From Hydractinia symbiolongicarpus (taxonomy: Eukaryota > Cnidaria > Hydrozoa > Anthoathecata > Hydractiniidae): a DNA stretch of 64,000 nucleotides. The stretch spans positions 26,164,001-26,228,000 of the forward strand of contig NC_079884.1 of NCBI RefSeq assembly GCF_029227915.1, read 5' to 3'. The notes under the pieces are model-generated. The model ran no database searches. It had not been told where the DNA came from and was given only the letters and a program-made list of their open reading frames with translations. Numbering within the stretch: the stretch's first letter is position 1; every line of letters starts with the position of its first letter. The position numbers and the translations under genes were made by a program. This document shows, piece after piece, positions 36,563-50,582 of this stretch.

Positions 36563-39500
36563 TTACAACGAGGCTGACAATTCTCTTTCCTCTTTACCCA
36601 TTCCTTCTTCTTCTTCTTCTTCTGATTCTTTTTCTTCATCTTCGGTATGACATCGTATTAGTTCAGGACCTCCCCCGTATCGTAAATGTAGGAATTGCCA
36701 CGATTTTTTTGATATTAAGCCATAAGAAGATCCTAAAGATATAAATTCGTGGTAAAAGTTTCACATATAAAAGATCTCGAAGGATAGCTTTTCATTTGTG
36801 TACATACTGTCGTCTGTTATATCATCGTTATTAATCGGTCCGGGGTATTCTAAATAAAAAAGAAGTTCGTGATAAGAAAAAGAAAAGCAGGTCAATATTG
36901 TTGTTGATCCCTTTTTACTAAGTTTGAGGGGATTTTAGGAATTTTGATGAGCATTTACAAGCTTTTTTAAGAAGACGGTGGTATTTCAGATTTGAAGACA
37001 TTTTCATATTTTTCCAAAGAAATTGAAAAATTTAAGGAAATTTTAAAGGTAACGACCCAAGTAAAGAACAAATTATTTCTGTACTCATAAGATAAAAACA
37101 TGTGACAAACCGTGTAGTTGTGTAAAAGAAAAATTGAGGAATTAAGTTGTTGTTAAAAAGTCGATGTTTTGAGGAGGCGCACCAACCCTTTCTTCGTTTT
37201 TTCTTGTGAATCTCCGGTTTTAGTCTAGCTAATTATTTGTGTGGCAAGCACTCAGTTTTTTTGGACCAAAAATTTTATTGTTACGTTTAAACCTCCTTAA
37301 AGGATGTCTCAAATAAAATAAATAATAAAAAAATTAAACAAAAAAAATATTTATAATGACAAATATAATTCGAACTCAATTGTTTCTAGATTGCTTAGGA
37401 AAATTTAAGCTTATCAAAAAGATAAAATAATGAAGGTTATAACCTTGCTATGTAAATATGATACGTACCAGAAGTTCTCCCAGTAACAAAATCATACCAA
37501 GCGTCATACCAAATCAAGCTTATTTGATAGGATATCTTCACATTCTCGCCTTCTTGAAATTCTTGATAAAGCTGCAAAAATTATACACACACCCCCAGAA
37601 TTGGAATATTAGAGAAACAGAAGAGCGGGAAGTGAAACTTAATGACTACTTACTTTACTGAATGTTTCAAATTCATATTGTTTCCTTTCCTCCAGTTTCT
37701 GAGTAAGAAAACAATTGTATAAATTGAGGAGCGTGAACCAAGAATTATCATTTGCATTGTGAAATAAAGGAAAAGTCGTACCATGCATAAAGGGCAAACT
37801 TCAAGTGTAGATATTTCAGGCCCACCACCAAACCTAAAATTAAAAAACAATCCTACTTAAAGCAGGTCGCACTGAATAAAAAACAACGACAATTTTTCTT
37901 TGCTATACTTAGGTAGCTTAAGCCGAGTTAACTAAGCCTTCTTCGAGCATATCAAATTTAGTTTCTCACAAACAAAGACGAAAATAAATTGTCAGTGCAA
38001 ATCTCAAATTTCCAATCCATCTCTTAGTAGACCCCGAATTACAATCTACCAAAGTCCGCGTAGTCACATCTAAACCTCTTAAATAATACAACAATTTATT
38101 ATCGGGTGAGTGAGGCCATTCATGCCCGAAATTGACCACGTAAACAAAGAACAATAGAAGCAACTAATCAAAAAGTGCGCCAGTATTTTGACTGCAAAAA
38201 ATCGCTTGAGACCCAGCGTAATTTTTCTCACCTTAAATATTCCGATTTCCTAGTGGTAACAAAAATTACGCTGGGTCTCATGGCTAAGGAACCTTTCGGT
38301 CATTCAAAAAAATTTAAGAGGCCTAGGACAAGGAAACGAGCGTCATTGTCAAAATTATGTTAATCAATTCACCTTTATAATATCTATGCAAGGTTAAAAT
38401 TTGCGATTATTCAAATATGACATCATAATCTATGCAGCATAATTAAATCTGAAATTCTTTAAATGTGAATATCTTAGAACGAAACAAGCTTTTTAAACAA
38501 TTTCTACTGGTTAACCAACTTCCTAAGTTCTGTAATATAAGTCCAACATCCTTTTATACCTTGGGTTCCCTTCGAAACTACAGAAGAGACCGAAATGAAA
38601 TTTTTATTTTGCCCTAAATTGAAACATCATGTAAAGGCTACCTTAACATTTATTATATTTTCTTACCTTTCTAGCAGCTCGTTTGATATGGATTGAGGAA
38701 CAGGTACAAATAAGGAATGTATTCGAGATGAGAAACAAAGACTAATACCTAAATAATGATGGTAACTTTTTCAGATTTTGTCTTCAGTACGTTTGATTAA
38801 ACAAGAAGCTCTGCGGCTTAAAGATTTCCGCCATTAGCAATAATATGAAAAATTACTTAACTTTGAAGAGGACTGAGTAATATGGGGGAACAAAATTATT
38901 GAATATTCTAAAATTTTAATATTAAATTTTTGGTTATAATTGTAACTGAAAATCATAGCTAACTTAACTTACATAAACTTCATTTCTCTATAAGAAGAAT
39001 TTTAAAAGAAAAATAATAAACCTGAAAATGGATGAACAATAAAAACAAAATAAGAACAACGCCAAGGCTGAAAATTTATCGATTTTCTCTTTTTTTCTGA
39101 AAAACAACTTGGAAAATATCTTTAAAGGTGGCAGCAAATTTTTTTTTACATAATCAGTTACGAAAGGCTATTTTCAGACAACATATTCTTATTTTTTTTT
39201 TTTATAACACACTTGTCACGATTTTATAGCCATAATACATTATCTTTCACCAAAAATAGTCAGCCTCAACAATTCCTCTTTAAATTAAAACTCATGAATA
39301 ATGGCTGAATATAGCTTTAGTCTACGTGCTTGCAAAATTGTACAGAAGAAAATGACTTAAATTATTAAAGGGAAACGTTAATAAACGTTCAGAACACGCT
39401 AGTTTTAAAGGTTGGAAAAAAGTATTTAATGTCTACATAAGACACAGGAAGTATAAATAGTTTACCCCGCAAACGTATATACAGTTACATTTAAAAGACC

Positions 39501-42500
39501 TCACATAATTTCAACAATTTATCAGTAACAACTTACTCCCATGTTCGCAGATGAAATCGTAATTACAGATGGGACCTAAAAACAAATTGTCAATTATAAG
39601 AAGTTACGAAGAGAATATTTGACAAGTAAATGTTTAAGTTTTCTGATCAATTTACCCACATTTTGGGAAAACTGACAAGGTATTAACAAACGCATTTAAA
39701 AACAGCAAAATAAGTCATAACATTTCTAAATAATAATGTTCACCGGCACCTTTGGCAAACATTCTAAAATTTGCGTTTTAATGACAAAAACTTTTAAAAA
39801 CACTGCGCGTAACCTTAATTAAGGGCTAATCACACGAGACAAGCCGGCTTGTGACGGTTGGCCGGTTAAGTAGGCTTGCCCGGTTATGAAGCCGGTAAAA
39901 TGGGCTAAAATTTGTTGATACAATGATCTAAAGTAACATGAATTATAACACCGTTAATGTGCAAATTAATTCATGCTTTAATTATTTATGTATTTTCATA
40001 AGAGCACATAAATTTGTTAATCTAGTACTCCATAACAACACACGACTGTTTGAAATTTTCGTTACAATTGCCGACTTTCTTCTGATTTTTTCTTCCGAGT
40101 GAATGAAGCGAACTCACCTGGTTGTACGCAGGAATCGAATCTGTTTAACCATTCTTTTGAAATATAACGTATGTCTTGAAAATTCTAAATAAAATCAACA
40201 GAAGGTTTTTGGGAGATATTTTAATGACAGTGAGATTTGAGAATTACTGGAATACCCTTGCCCACGTGACAAGACTTCAGCACAAACAGTCGTAAAAAAA
40301 CATAAAAACAACAAAAAGAAACTTTTATGACGTCAAAATACACAGAAAAACCCAAGTTTTTTAGCCTTTTTCCTGATAGAAGCAAACAGGGATGCCGGAT
40401 TCCTGGTTAGCGCATGGTGACGCACACATGACAGTCTTCGCTTAATATTCTGACTGGATATTAGCGGGTATGTCGACTTGCGACAACATGCTTCAATCAG
40501 CCAATCCAAAATTCAAGCTCACTCAAAAATCTTATTAGTTCAAACAAAAAACATTCCGACAGAAGTATATACCTTTGGAACTTTTTTCACACATTTGTAT
40601 ATATCACATGAATAAAGTCTCGCTAAATAAAAACCTCTGGAGGAGAGTTAATTTTCAGAAAACGTAACAATGCTCACCGTATCTGTTGTTTCCAACTGAG
40701 AATTTATACGTTTTCTAAAATTTTCTGCGTTGCTATCTTTGAGACTGAAACAAAAATTGTATGATATAAAGTTCTTAGACTAAAAAATGAGTAAAAAAGT
40801 TCTTCAAGTCTTCCATACCTATAAAAGAGAACATAAGCTTCCGCAGCAGCAACCGTTGTTTCTGGAACTAAAAAAAAAATTTCGATAGGTTATATTTGAT
40901 TCAATACAAATGTTAAATATGTTATTAACAATAAAATACAACAACACAAGACAAAGACACTTCAGCAAAGGTAAGTGAACCGTCGCCTGTATTTATCAAA
41001 ACATGTTTTCTCACCTTCATGGATGCGTGAATCGTTAAATTCATACCATTTGTTATTAATACAATTCTTAGCGTATGCGATGTAGTGCCCACCTAAAAAA
41101 GATTTCAACGCAAAGAAATTTACTCATTTGTTATTTGGATACCATAATTCCCCTTTATTTTCATTTAGTTTATTTACTATCCGTACTTCTTCTGTCATAA
41201 ATTAGCGCGCCCCCTAAAAGAACACGTAAGCGTACCATTGCACACTTTACACATTACTCTGTTAAACTATATACATCTGGACATCTTTTGTAATTCAAGT
41301 CAAGTGCAAAGTAGGTCAAAAAATCAAAATTAAAAATCAAAGCCACAAGGCAACTTCAATTTAACGAAAAATTTACAGGATGTTGCTTTTTTTAGATTAT
41401 ATTTGTAAATAATATAGATAAATATCTACACAGTTTCCTATGATAAGTTTAATGTCATTACAACAAACATTATACGGATTTTTTCCATGATTTTGAATAA
41501 ATTGCGTAACCTTTGAGAATAAATCACAAAAATATACCTCCCACGTTTCCAAAATGACATATAATTGCGGTGAGATCGTAATTTGATGTAGATTTTGCTT
41601 GGGTGGAATCTAACAATAAGAAAGAAATTCTTGATAAAAAGGATCGTGCATCATCGAGAGTCAAACAATAATCACCCAAAAACTTAAAATTGTCCCATCC
41701 ACAACAAGAACATGATTCGGACAATTTTCAAAGAATATGCCGTATGATTATGTTGTTGTGTAATAGCTTGCAAATTGTTTACAAAACTTTGAATCAGAAC
41801 AAACAGAAATAGGAGTAGCTGCTGCCAGAGCAGATAGTATGGCGAGTACCACCTACCTTTAGATAAGAACAAGCTTAAGTCCAGATTACGTATTGGGAAA
41901 GAAATGTATGTATTTATTTTTGAGGAGTGGTAAAGTTCGTGTCGAAATCGTTTCAAGTGGATGCACAAAACCTATAAAAAAGTAAGCGATCGAATAAACA
42001 ACTTTTGTGAATTTGAGCAGGCTAACAAGAATGTGTCGTGCAATTATAATTTCCATACCTCGGGTAATGAATAGACACGTGAGTATTTTAGACCATTGCG
42101 TAATCTAAAAGAAGAAGAATTATTAACAAACATCACAAACAGTAGTAGCAAATATTCAACAGAGTAAAACATTTTCACTCACTTTTTGCATTTTTCACAA
42201 TTATACATGTTATCACCTAAAACAAAGAGGAAACATTAAAAATAACAATTTTCTTGGTGGTTTAATAAATACATTGCAGTTTGTAATAGTTGCAGGTGTG
42301 TGTTTCTTTCACAAAAACATGTTAATTTTTTTCCTGTTTGAACAGAACAACCTTTGATGGCCAATTAAGGTGTATTCTAACCTTTGTCTTCATCAATATT
42401 AAAATAACAGCTGTTCCGTCGACCTAAGGAGGGTTTTGTTCAAAGTTTTTTGATCTGAGAGATAAAGCTAAACCGTTTGTTTTTTTGTTTTTACTTTCAT

Positions 42501-45500
42501 TTTATACACTTGGTGACATACAAACGTTTCAGTAACGAAAATAAAAAATGATTCTTAAAATGACATCTAACTGGGGCAGTCCTTAAAAAGATATTCGTTT
42601 GGCGTTCTCCGACCGAACTCTCGCAATTTCTTTCTAACCATAATAATTTTAAGTCAGGATTTTTCATCACTCTTTTTCCAATATTTCTACCATTTTCGAC
42701 TTAAAAACAGATAACCTAATGATCCAAATATTTTTTTATAGCTAAATAAAAATGATATAAACAAAGCGATAAAAAAAACAATACTGCAGGGGTCTTCGCT
42801 TTTTGGAAAGTTTATAATTTTTATTTTCGATTTATCTAACACATTCCATGTCTTTTTCAGGGTTTTTTGGGTTTTAAGATAGCTCCGCACAAAATGATTA
42901 AAAAAACAACAGAAAAATATCCAATTTCTACTGTAAATATCAGTACATTATGTAGTTACGCTGGCGTGATTTTAGTTAGGAAAGATGGTGCTGATGTTCG
43001 CTTTGACTGCTATGAAGCGCTCAACATCAAGAACATCGATTCCTCTTAAAAATAAAGCCTGATAAAAAATCATCTTTTGAGGTATATTGAAATAAGAATG
43101 TTCTATTGTCGAACACAGCGCAAACAGTAAGGCGAGGGTCGAAAGGAGATCAGAATACAGTAATGTATTTTTTTACCTGATGAAGAGGTAAAAAAAAAGG
43201 AAATCTCTCGGTCTAATGACTCTGCAACAAAACTATGAGTCAGAGGAAGTCAAACCAATAATTATTTAAGGATGGTCTGGTTTACTGCCTTTCAAGTTGT
43301 AAATTGGAACCCAAAATTTAAGAAGGTACGAATTGTATGGATGTTTTTAGACCTTTTGATGAAATTTGTGAAGCGAGCTACCTCCAAATTTCCGTATAGG
43401 GAACAACACTACCAGAGTGCTCAATCTTTCAAAAGACCTAGTTAAATTTTTCTCTCCAATATGCCAAAAAGATTTATGGCAGATACCTTACAAAAAGGGT
43501 AGAATTTACAAGGCAATGCAATAACTCGAAATGTTGCTTTCTTTCATCACTCACTCATCCGTACTGTTGGTACTATAAAGACATGTCAATTCAGAACATT
43601 TTGAAAGTCCAGTATTTATTAGGTCATTGATTCTTCTAATCAGAAAAAAAATTATAAAAAGTAGAAACTCCACCTTTCAGTTCATCATTTGTGAAGAAAG
43701 CTGAAAGACAATCTTGCAATTTAATATCTGGACCAACAAACCAACTAAAAAAACATGAATTGCATTACTTTCATTTAAAGAGGTATATACATAGTGACAT
43801 ACACACACAATACAAGCATCAACGAAAAGAAAATATGCTATAAGTGAGATGATTTCTCATGTTTAAATTCAAGTTTGTTTTAACCCTTTATGCTGGGCTT
43901 TTTTGTATCAAATACCATGGCAGAGTGAGTTAAACCACCTTAACTTTTGAATAAATTAAGCCATGTGGATGATATTTGGCATGGACTTCATCAATGACGT
44001 TATGACGTCTTCAGTATTCTTAGAACATGTTTTCTGAAGATAACTTTATAAGTCAATTGATTTACATGTGAACTTTCTTCACGATGCTTTCTTTTGACAT
44101 AGAACAAAAGTTTAAAAAAAAACAGTGCTAAAAAAACAAAAATTTTTTCTGGAAGTAACTAACACTGTGGCTATGGCAACTTCCAAAATAGAATTTCAAA
44201 ATTTTTTCGTTAGTTTAGAAAAACTATAGAGCAACATCTTAAGAGCTGCATTAAAAAGTGAATTTGTGGAAGGCCTCCCTTAATGCAAAGCAAGTTGTCA
44301 TACATTAACAGCTTAATGTGAACCTACCTTTTTATCCAATCCCATACATAAGGCATCCAACTAGTGCCATTATACTTGCCGGAAGAGCATGTAAACACTG
44401 CTTGAGTATGCATGTGATTTAAATCGTCTGTACCTATCCCATTATAAAAAAATTAGAATAATTGGACTAATTTCACATTTTTATGCAACAGTTAGGGTGT
44501 TGATGAAAAAGCTTTTTAGGAATGGTCAGGTAGAAGCAACACAGAAAATATAAGTGTTGATAAAAAGGAGATATAAACCAAAGAAAACCTGTGTTTTGAA
44601 CAGGTGCTTTTATAATCTCCTAATTAAATTCCCATACTCTTCTTTTTAGAGTTGCGCTTTATATAAAAAGTTTATTCCATGCGGTTTTATAGTTTGCTTA
44701 CTGGGTATTGGTAGTGAAAGGTCTTGAAACGTTTCGACAGTATCTGATTTCTAGAAAAAAAAACATGGACAATGTTTTAATGCTTGTCTACAATAGCAAT
44801 AGCAACAAAGAGGCAAAAGAAGTGAAAATATTTTGTTGTTTTCTTGTGTATCTCCACTTACATTTTTACAAGTCAGACATTGTACTGAACTCAACAGCTT
44901 TCCATCAAACACAGATGTTATTATGCTTCGATATTTTATTTCTAAAAGAAAGAAATGCATGCTGGATATTGACAGGGTTTAAAATTACCCCAAGTAAAAG
45001 CATATATAAGAATTTATTGTATAATTTTAGGAATAAATCATATTTTTACTTTTCGTTTAATTTATTCAGGAAATGTTTGTACATCTTAAATTTTTGCGTG
45101 GAAAAAAAAAATGGGATACGAAATTTTTACATTAGCCATGTTAATGTGAAAATCAAAGGTGTATGAAAGTAGGCTGTCATAATTATGTGAGCGAGCCTGT
45201 GTTATCAGTGGAAGTTTAAAAGAATACTGCAAGAAAATATAGGTGACGAAAACGTTGAAAAGAATTTGGTAAGGCTTCATGAAGAAAAAAATTATATAAA
45301 GCAATATAAATTACAAAAAATTGCGAGACTATCAATATTTCAGTTAAAGCGTTTGAAATCTTTTAAATTAAATTTTTTAAGATTTGTCCTGCAAATTCAT
45401 AATGTAAGAGGCCAATCAAAAAAAAAAAAAAAATAATAATAAAACAAAAATTTATGTAAGACAAAAACATACAGAATTAAAATTAAATTTTCTTGTTCCT

Positions 45501-48500
45501 AATTTTTTTTGAAATCTGCAAATATAAACCCCATAAAGTTTTCAACAGAATAACAAAAACCCTACAAATCACAATTTTTAACACTAATCATTAATTTTTG
45601 CAGGATTCACCTGTGCACACATAGAATTACAAAATTGTACAATATAAAATAAACATATACCTTGACTTTTTGTTAGGCATTTCCGTTTTCTACTACTTTC
45701 AGATTCGCTTCTCTGTCTTTTTGATGTTGAGAGTGATCTAGATTCTTTAGAAACTGACTTTTGACTATAAAGTAATACATTTGATTGTTCCTCATCAACA
45801 TCCATATCCTCTGGGGGGTCTAGAAGAGATGTACAAAAAAAGTTATACACATTTGATATACACATTGGATTTCTATGAAGCTAACGCTTTTTTGTTGATT
45901 TTAATTTCTTACGTCTTTCATCAACAAGTTATCTTCTAGTACATTGTTGATAAGCTAGTTAGCCACCTGTTATAAGCATGTTATACCCTGGTAGACGTAT
46001 TCTTGAAAAAATGTTTTTTTACTTTTTTATAAGTTTTCATCTCACATTTCCAAACATTTTATCTGACATTTCCAAACACAGCACTTTTTTGGTTTTGTCA
46101 TGAAAAGATAGTATACCAAAAACAAAAAGCTTTGATTATTTTATTTATGTTTTTCAGCTTAATTTAAAGTAGTAATTCAGATAAGGAATGCTTAAAAAAA
46201 TTCATGAAAAATTTTTCCCTATGAACATGACTACATAAACAAACTAATAACACACAAACCATAAGAAGTTCTGTTACCACCAAGCAATTTTTTGTTACAC
46301 TGAGCAGCAGAATCTTCATTATCATCATCACCACCACCGTTCACATTTAAACTCTTTGCATATGTGACTTCAGGATGTTTTAACTCCTCATGCAAACGGT
46401 CCATTAAACATCTTAAGAATTCCTGTGTGTCCTAAAAGCAAACCAAACCAAACACTTTAGTATGTATTTAATTTTAATTTAATTTTTTCTTCAATACCTA
46501 TGACCTATGAACATATTTTCTTTCCTGTCCATGACTGCGTGGTTATAAAAACTTTTATAATTAATTTACATTAAACAAGACCCCCTTGCAGTTTTAACGC
46601 TTATCTAGAACCACCTGAAGACTTAAAAAAGGTAAATGCAAGGCAAATGTTTGGCACTTTTCTTAGATTCACAAATACCAACTTGCTTCCTTTCACTCCA
46701 ATAAAACAAAGGTAGAGGTATAATCTACCAAATTTTTAAACTATTGATGACAGGCAGATAATTATTTTTGCTTGTAGGGATCAAATTTAACATGACAAAC
46801 GTGGGTCCTGGTATATTTTACACAGAATAAGTAAAAGCATTTTTTTTTAATACGTACTGTACATTTAATTTTGTTCAGCTCTCTAAAATATTCTATTATA
46901 AATTTTGTAGAAACACAAAAGTTTCATCTACTTTTGAGAGAATATTTCTACTACATGCTAACTGTATAATTTGTGTTCTATAATCCACTAACCTGCATTG
47001 ATTTTTTGTCAAAACAACTGAATGGAATTACTTTTATCATTTTTCTTCTTCAACAGAGAGAAACAAAATATGCCATGAAAACATATCCACAATTTATATT
47101 AAATTTTATACCTGTTGTGCATATCCTCGAAAAGTAGAATTCTGAATACGTATTGCTCTTAACAAAAGAGACGGTGTAAGTTGTTTCGGTCTATAATTTA
47201 GAAATGTAGCAGTACAATAGGTCCGTGAAAAAGTATAGTAGCACCAATAGTACTCTGTGCTGTGAAACTAATACTAATTTTTAGTCCATACCTTTTTTTG
47301 TTCCATAGCTGAGATATTAAATCTTTGTAACATTTAGCCACTGTCAATTTTTCATTAGTTGGTAGGGTTTCAAATTCATCAAATTTCAAGAAAAAATGTG
47401 TTAACTGTGGACTAAAAAAATAAATTTTTAACCAATATTTACAAAAGTGTGCTTGTATAACTTTAGAATTGAGCGAAAATAAACAAATTGTATATATACA
47501 AAAGAAATTGAAAGCATACCAATTAGACAAAGACTGTAATGCTGAGTTCATGTAACAAGTGTTTCCAATATTATTCAAGCCACATAAACCTAAAATGCAA
47601 ATAATCAAAACTCATATAATTTGAACAAAAAAACAAGTTTATTTGAAGTCACAAATTGCATTGTCAAACTTTTTATTTTAGTGTACAAGATTTATAGTAA
47701 GAGGTTTTCAAGAAGAAGGTTCAATTGAATCGGATTCTCCCATCTTCTTAGTATTACAACAAGATTAAAAATGTTTTCTATTAATATTAAGTCTGCTTTT
47801 CTACAAGGATAGCATTTGAAGCGAAACATACGTTACTCCAACAGTAAGTAACAGTAACAATATTTAAACGATTCATGACTTTTAATTTTTTTATATACTT
47901 CCAAGGAGAAATCTTTTGTTTATCTTGATCTATTAATCATTTATACAGCTTTACATCATTGTTTTGATTTATCAGTGAAATAATTTTTTACAATTGTTTA
48001 CTGGAGAAGAAAGGAGACGGATAACTGTCATTTGAATAAGACCAGGGGTCCCAGGGCAAAAACACACATTTTATTTATGATTTTATGCCAATTTACACCC
48101 TATTTTTATGCTATTTTATGCCCTCCACTTCTAATGTTATGCCATTTTTATGAAAATTGAGCTAATTTTATGCTATTGCCTAATTTTGATAAACATGTGG
48201 TTCAATGATCCTTACTAATTTCTCATAGATTTGACATATCTATAAAAACTGGATAACGCTTGGAAAACTGGGTCAACACAAAAAAAAAATGCTTTGAATT
48301 TGCTTTGACAGTCTATACTGTTACTATGTACCAAGGTTCATTTCTAAACAATGGGTTAAATCAATTAAGTCTAAGGGTTTGCCTCTAAAATTTGTTTTTT
48401 GGTTTTTATCAACTATCTACACAGCTTGTATAATATCTGCCTTTGTTACTAAATTTTCTTGGCTTAGGAATAAACTGCCTTGACTGAGATTTAACTTGCC

Positions 48501-49065
48501 ATCTTCGGAATTAGTTGTAAATGTCCTCTGATTGATAAGATCATTTTTTGATCCAGATGCATGACACTTTGCATGTGATTTTACTTGAGATAACCCACTG
48601 TTGTCAATTTTGAATGCTTTAACACAAATTTTACAATAAGCTGAAAATTTATCATTTTTAACAAAACTGAGCCTAGGATATCACGGTGTTTAATTAATCA
48701 CTATTGTAATTACTAACCTTAAAAAAAGTTGTTCTACTCTCTTCTCGACTTAAACAATTGCTACACAAAACTCTGGAAAATGTCATAAGAATAATAAATG
48801 CTGAGTAAAGAGCAAACAAAATTAAAAATGCATAAACAAAATTTTGGAGAACACATGTACAAAAATTATGATTTTTTATGCCAACAAATCAATTTTATGG
48901 TGATTTTATGATTTCTGAGAAAAAATTGGTAATTTTATGATTTTTATGGTTTTATGCCAGCTGGGACCCCTGTAAGACTCAGATTCTACAAATATTCAGT
49001 ACCATAAGTAACACTAACAAAAATATCTCACCTCTTGGTTTAAATTCCTGTTCATCAATTTCCAT
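36563..49065 (-). CDS. USP20/33: Ubiquitin carboxyl-terminal hydrolase, USP20/USP33 type
   Basis: 25 coding exons: 49032-49065, 47520-47589, 47292-47411, 47112-47190, 46260-46431, 45661-45819, 44862-44941, 44702-44750, 44328-44433, 43674-43744, 42183-42216, 42059-42104, 41857-41971, 41538-41609, 41015-41092, 40819-40867, 40678-40744, 40118-40184, 39537-39575, 38667-38748, 37782-37833, 37654-37698, 37469-37571, 36808-36849, 36563-36732. All phases agree; 2001 nt, 666 residues. This is a cysteine protease that removes ubiquitin. Cys box [12 protein letters not shown] (catalytic Cys about 23), QQDTQEFL, zinc ribbon pairs CLTC (233-236) and CEKC (320-323), [11 protein letters not shown], His box GGHYIAY (about 403-409). 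Two DUSP domains follow (FGGGPE near 531; YGGGPEL near 630), then a Glu-rich tail. Residues 160-210 are a Ser/Lys/Arg-rich insert. The end of exon 5 could instead be 46278. Human relatives carry an N-terminal ZnF-UBP domain not found here. Confidence 0.95.
36606..36625. repeat. (TTC)n tract coding for the Glu run of the USP tail
   Basis: A perfect trinucleotide run inside the last USP exon; on the coding strand it reads GAA repeated, giving six consecutive Glu near the C-terminus. Confidence 0.85.
38207..38280. repeat. Perfect 20-bp inverted repeat (fold-back)
   Basis: TGAGACCCAGCGTAATTTTT and its exact complement AAAAATTACGCTGGGTCTCA flank a 34-base spacer. It lies in a USP intron between 37833 and 38667. 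The perfect arms suggest a young mini-MITE or fold-back; no target duplication is clear. Confidence 0.85.
48043..48972 (-). mobile_element. hAT-like transposon remnant with BED finger, in USP intron 1
   Basis: Ends are the exact inverted pair CAGGGGTCCCAG / CTGGGACCCCTG; TAAGAC flanks both sides (48037-48042 and 48973-48978). The minus strand near 48540-48660 encodes a BED-type finger, [10 protein letters not shown] with later HAKCH. Repeated ATTTTTATG motifs near both ends resemble subterminal transposase sites. No catalytic domain remains. hAT elements make 8-bp duplications; only six bases match here, so the family call is likely rather than certain. Confidence 0.75.
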
Positions 49066-50525
49066 ATGCAAATTTGTGTTTTTTGTAAATTTGTAAAATA
49101 TTTTTATATGTTTGACTAGATATTAAAGACAATCAATGATAAATTACAACTCAATGAAAAATTACAACTCAATGAAAAATCAATTCTATGTGTGATGGAA
49201 TATTTACATTTAGTGTCTCCATTTATAGAATAAGTTGTAAACTGGTTCAAAAAATTGTAATGAAACAAAAACTCCATCAAGCATTAGCATTTTTAATTTT
49301 AGTGAAGCTATTGCATTGCACCCAAAAGTTTGAGGCCAAGTGAAAACAAGTGAAAATAACTGAAATCATCTCTAGCCTTGTGGCAATTAGGGATCAGTTG
49401 AGACCAAATTAGCTCAAATCACGAGAGCTGCACCACAAACCACAACAGCAGGGTGTCAGCTACCTAACCTTTATTTTGTCTTAATCAAAAATACAGCACA
49501 TCAAGCTTTACACAATACCCTTGTAAATTTCTCCAACACAATGTTTTTTCTATATTGCTGTTTAATTATACAAGATTGCTAAATAATTTTTTTGGAATAA
49601 CAAACGTTGGTTTTGACAAGTGTTTTTTGTAATGGCTTATACTCACTCTTTGAAAATCTTTTTTTTTAATTCTTATTTAAAACTGAATAACAATTTGCTC
49701 CGGACATTATATAAGAATTGACGTCAAATTGAGAATTCGGGTGCGACTACAGGTTTTCCTTAGGAAGTCTCTGGTAATCCTCAAAATTGCATGAATTTCT
49801 CCTAGGTATATAACCGTGTTAATTAACTTTATCAATTTATAATTTAATTTTTGAGTAAAAAAGTACTAGGTCAAAGCAGATTTGCTTATAAAAATACATA
49901 TTGATATATAACTTTATTTCATCAATAGAAATTACTGTGCATAATTTCGACACATGACTGATATAACTTCCCTAATATTTTAGAATTTACTGAAAAAATT
50001 TAAAAAAATGAGATTTGCAAGTGACTTCCACCATTTGTTATATATGAAAATAATGTTAAAAAATGTTAAATTTGACTTACATTTTAAAAACACAGCAAAG
50101 AACAAATTACATTGAATAATATAAAAATATTATCATGTCATGAACAAGCGAGTTTATTCTAGGCTACGTTAAAAAATAAAATACATTTTATTTCTACCAT
50201 TTTGTTAATTTTTCACTTCAACTGGGCCAGTTTAATTTTACCCAGGACAGCCTGCGATTATATGTGAAACCTACATCAGCAAAGAGTATTAGGATCATAT
50301 CAAATCACCTTTTTACCATAGTAGCCTGGTATACCACCAATTTCAATCTTCAGATGGAAGTCATGTTAAAGAAAAAGACAACAATTTAAAAACAGAAAAA
50401 TATATTCCACACTGAAATATTCCAGTACTGGCAGCTAAAGTTAATTCAGTTATGCGATTACTATACTTTGATCTTCAAATTCAAATTGGCAAACTATAAT
50501 TATATACAAAAAAAACACAAAACAT
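49066..50525. other. Gap between USP exon 1 and UROS
   Basis: About 1.46 kb on the shared strand. I searched it on the minus strand for ZnF-UBP cysteine patterns, such as C-x2-C with WxC, and found none. It probably holds the USP promoter and 5'UTR, but no element is clear. Confidence 0.4.
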
Positions 50526-50531
50526 TTTATT
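50526..50531 (-). terminator. Poly(A) signal of UROS
   Basis: AATAAA on the minus strand, about 52 bases beyond the TGA stop at 50583-50585. Confidence 0.65.
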
Positions 50532-50582
50532 AAATAAAGGAATTACGCACATTTGCTATGAAATTAACAACATAGTTACAAT

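Noticed and set aside
44708-45166. 152-codon plus-strand frame
   Set aside because: It runs antisense over two USP exons (44702-44750, 44862-44941) that fit in phase and homology.
48715-48790. Possible USP zinc-finger exon ([17 protein letters not shown])
   Set aside because: It lies inside the boundaries of the hAT-like element and does not match ZnF-UBP spacing.
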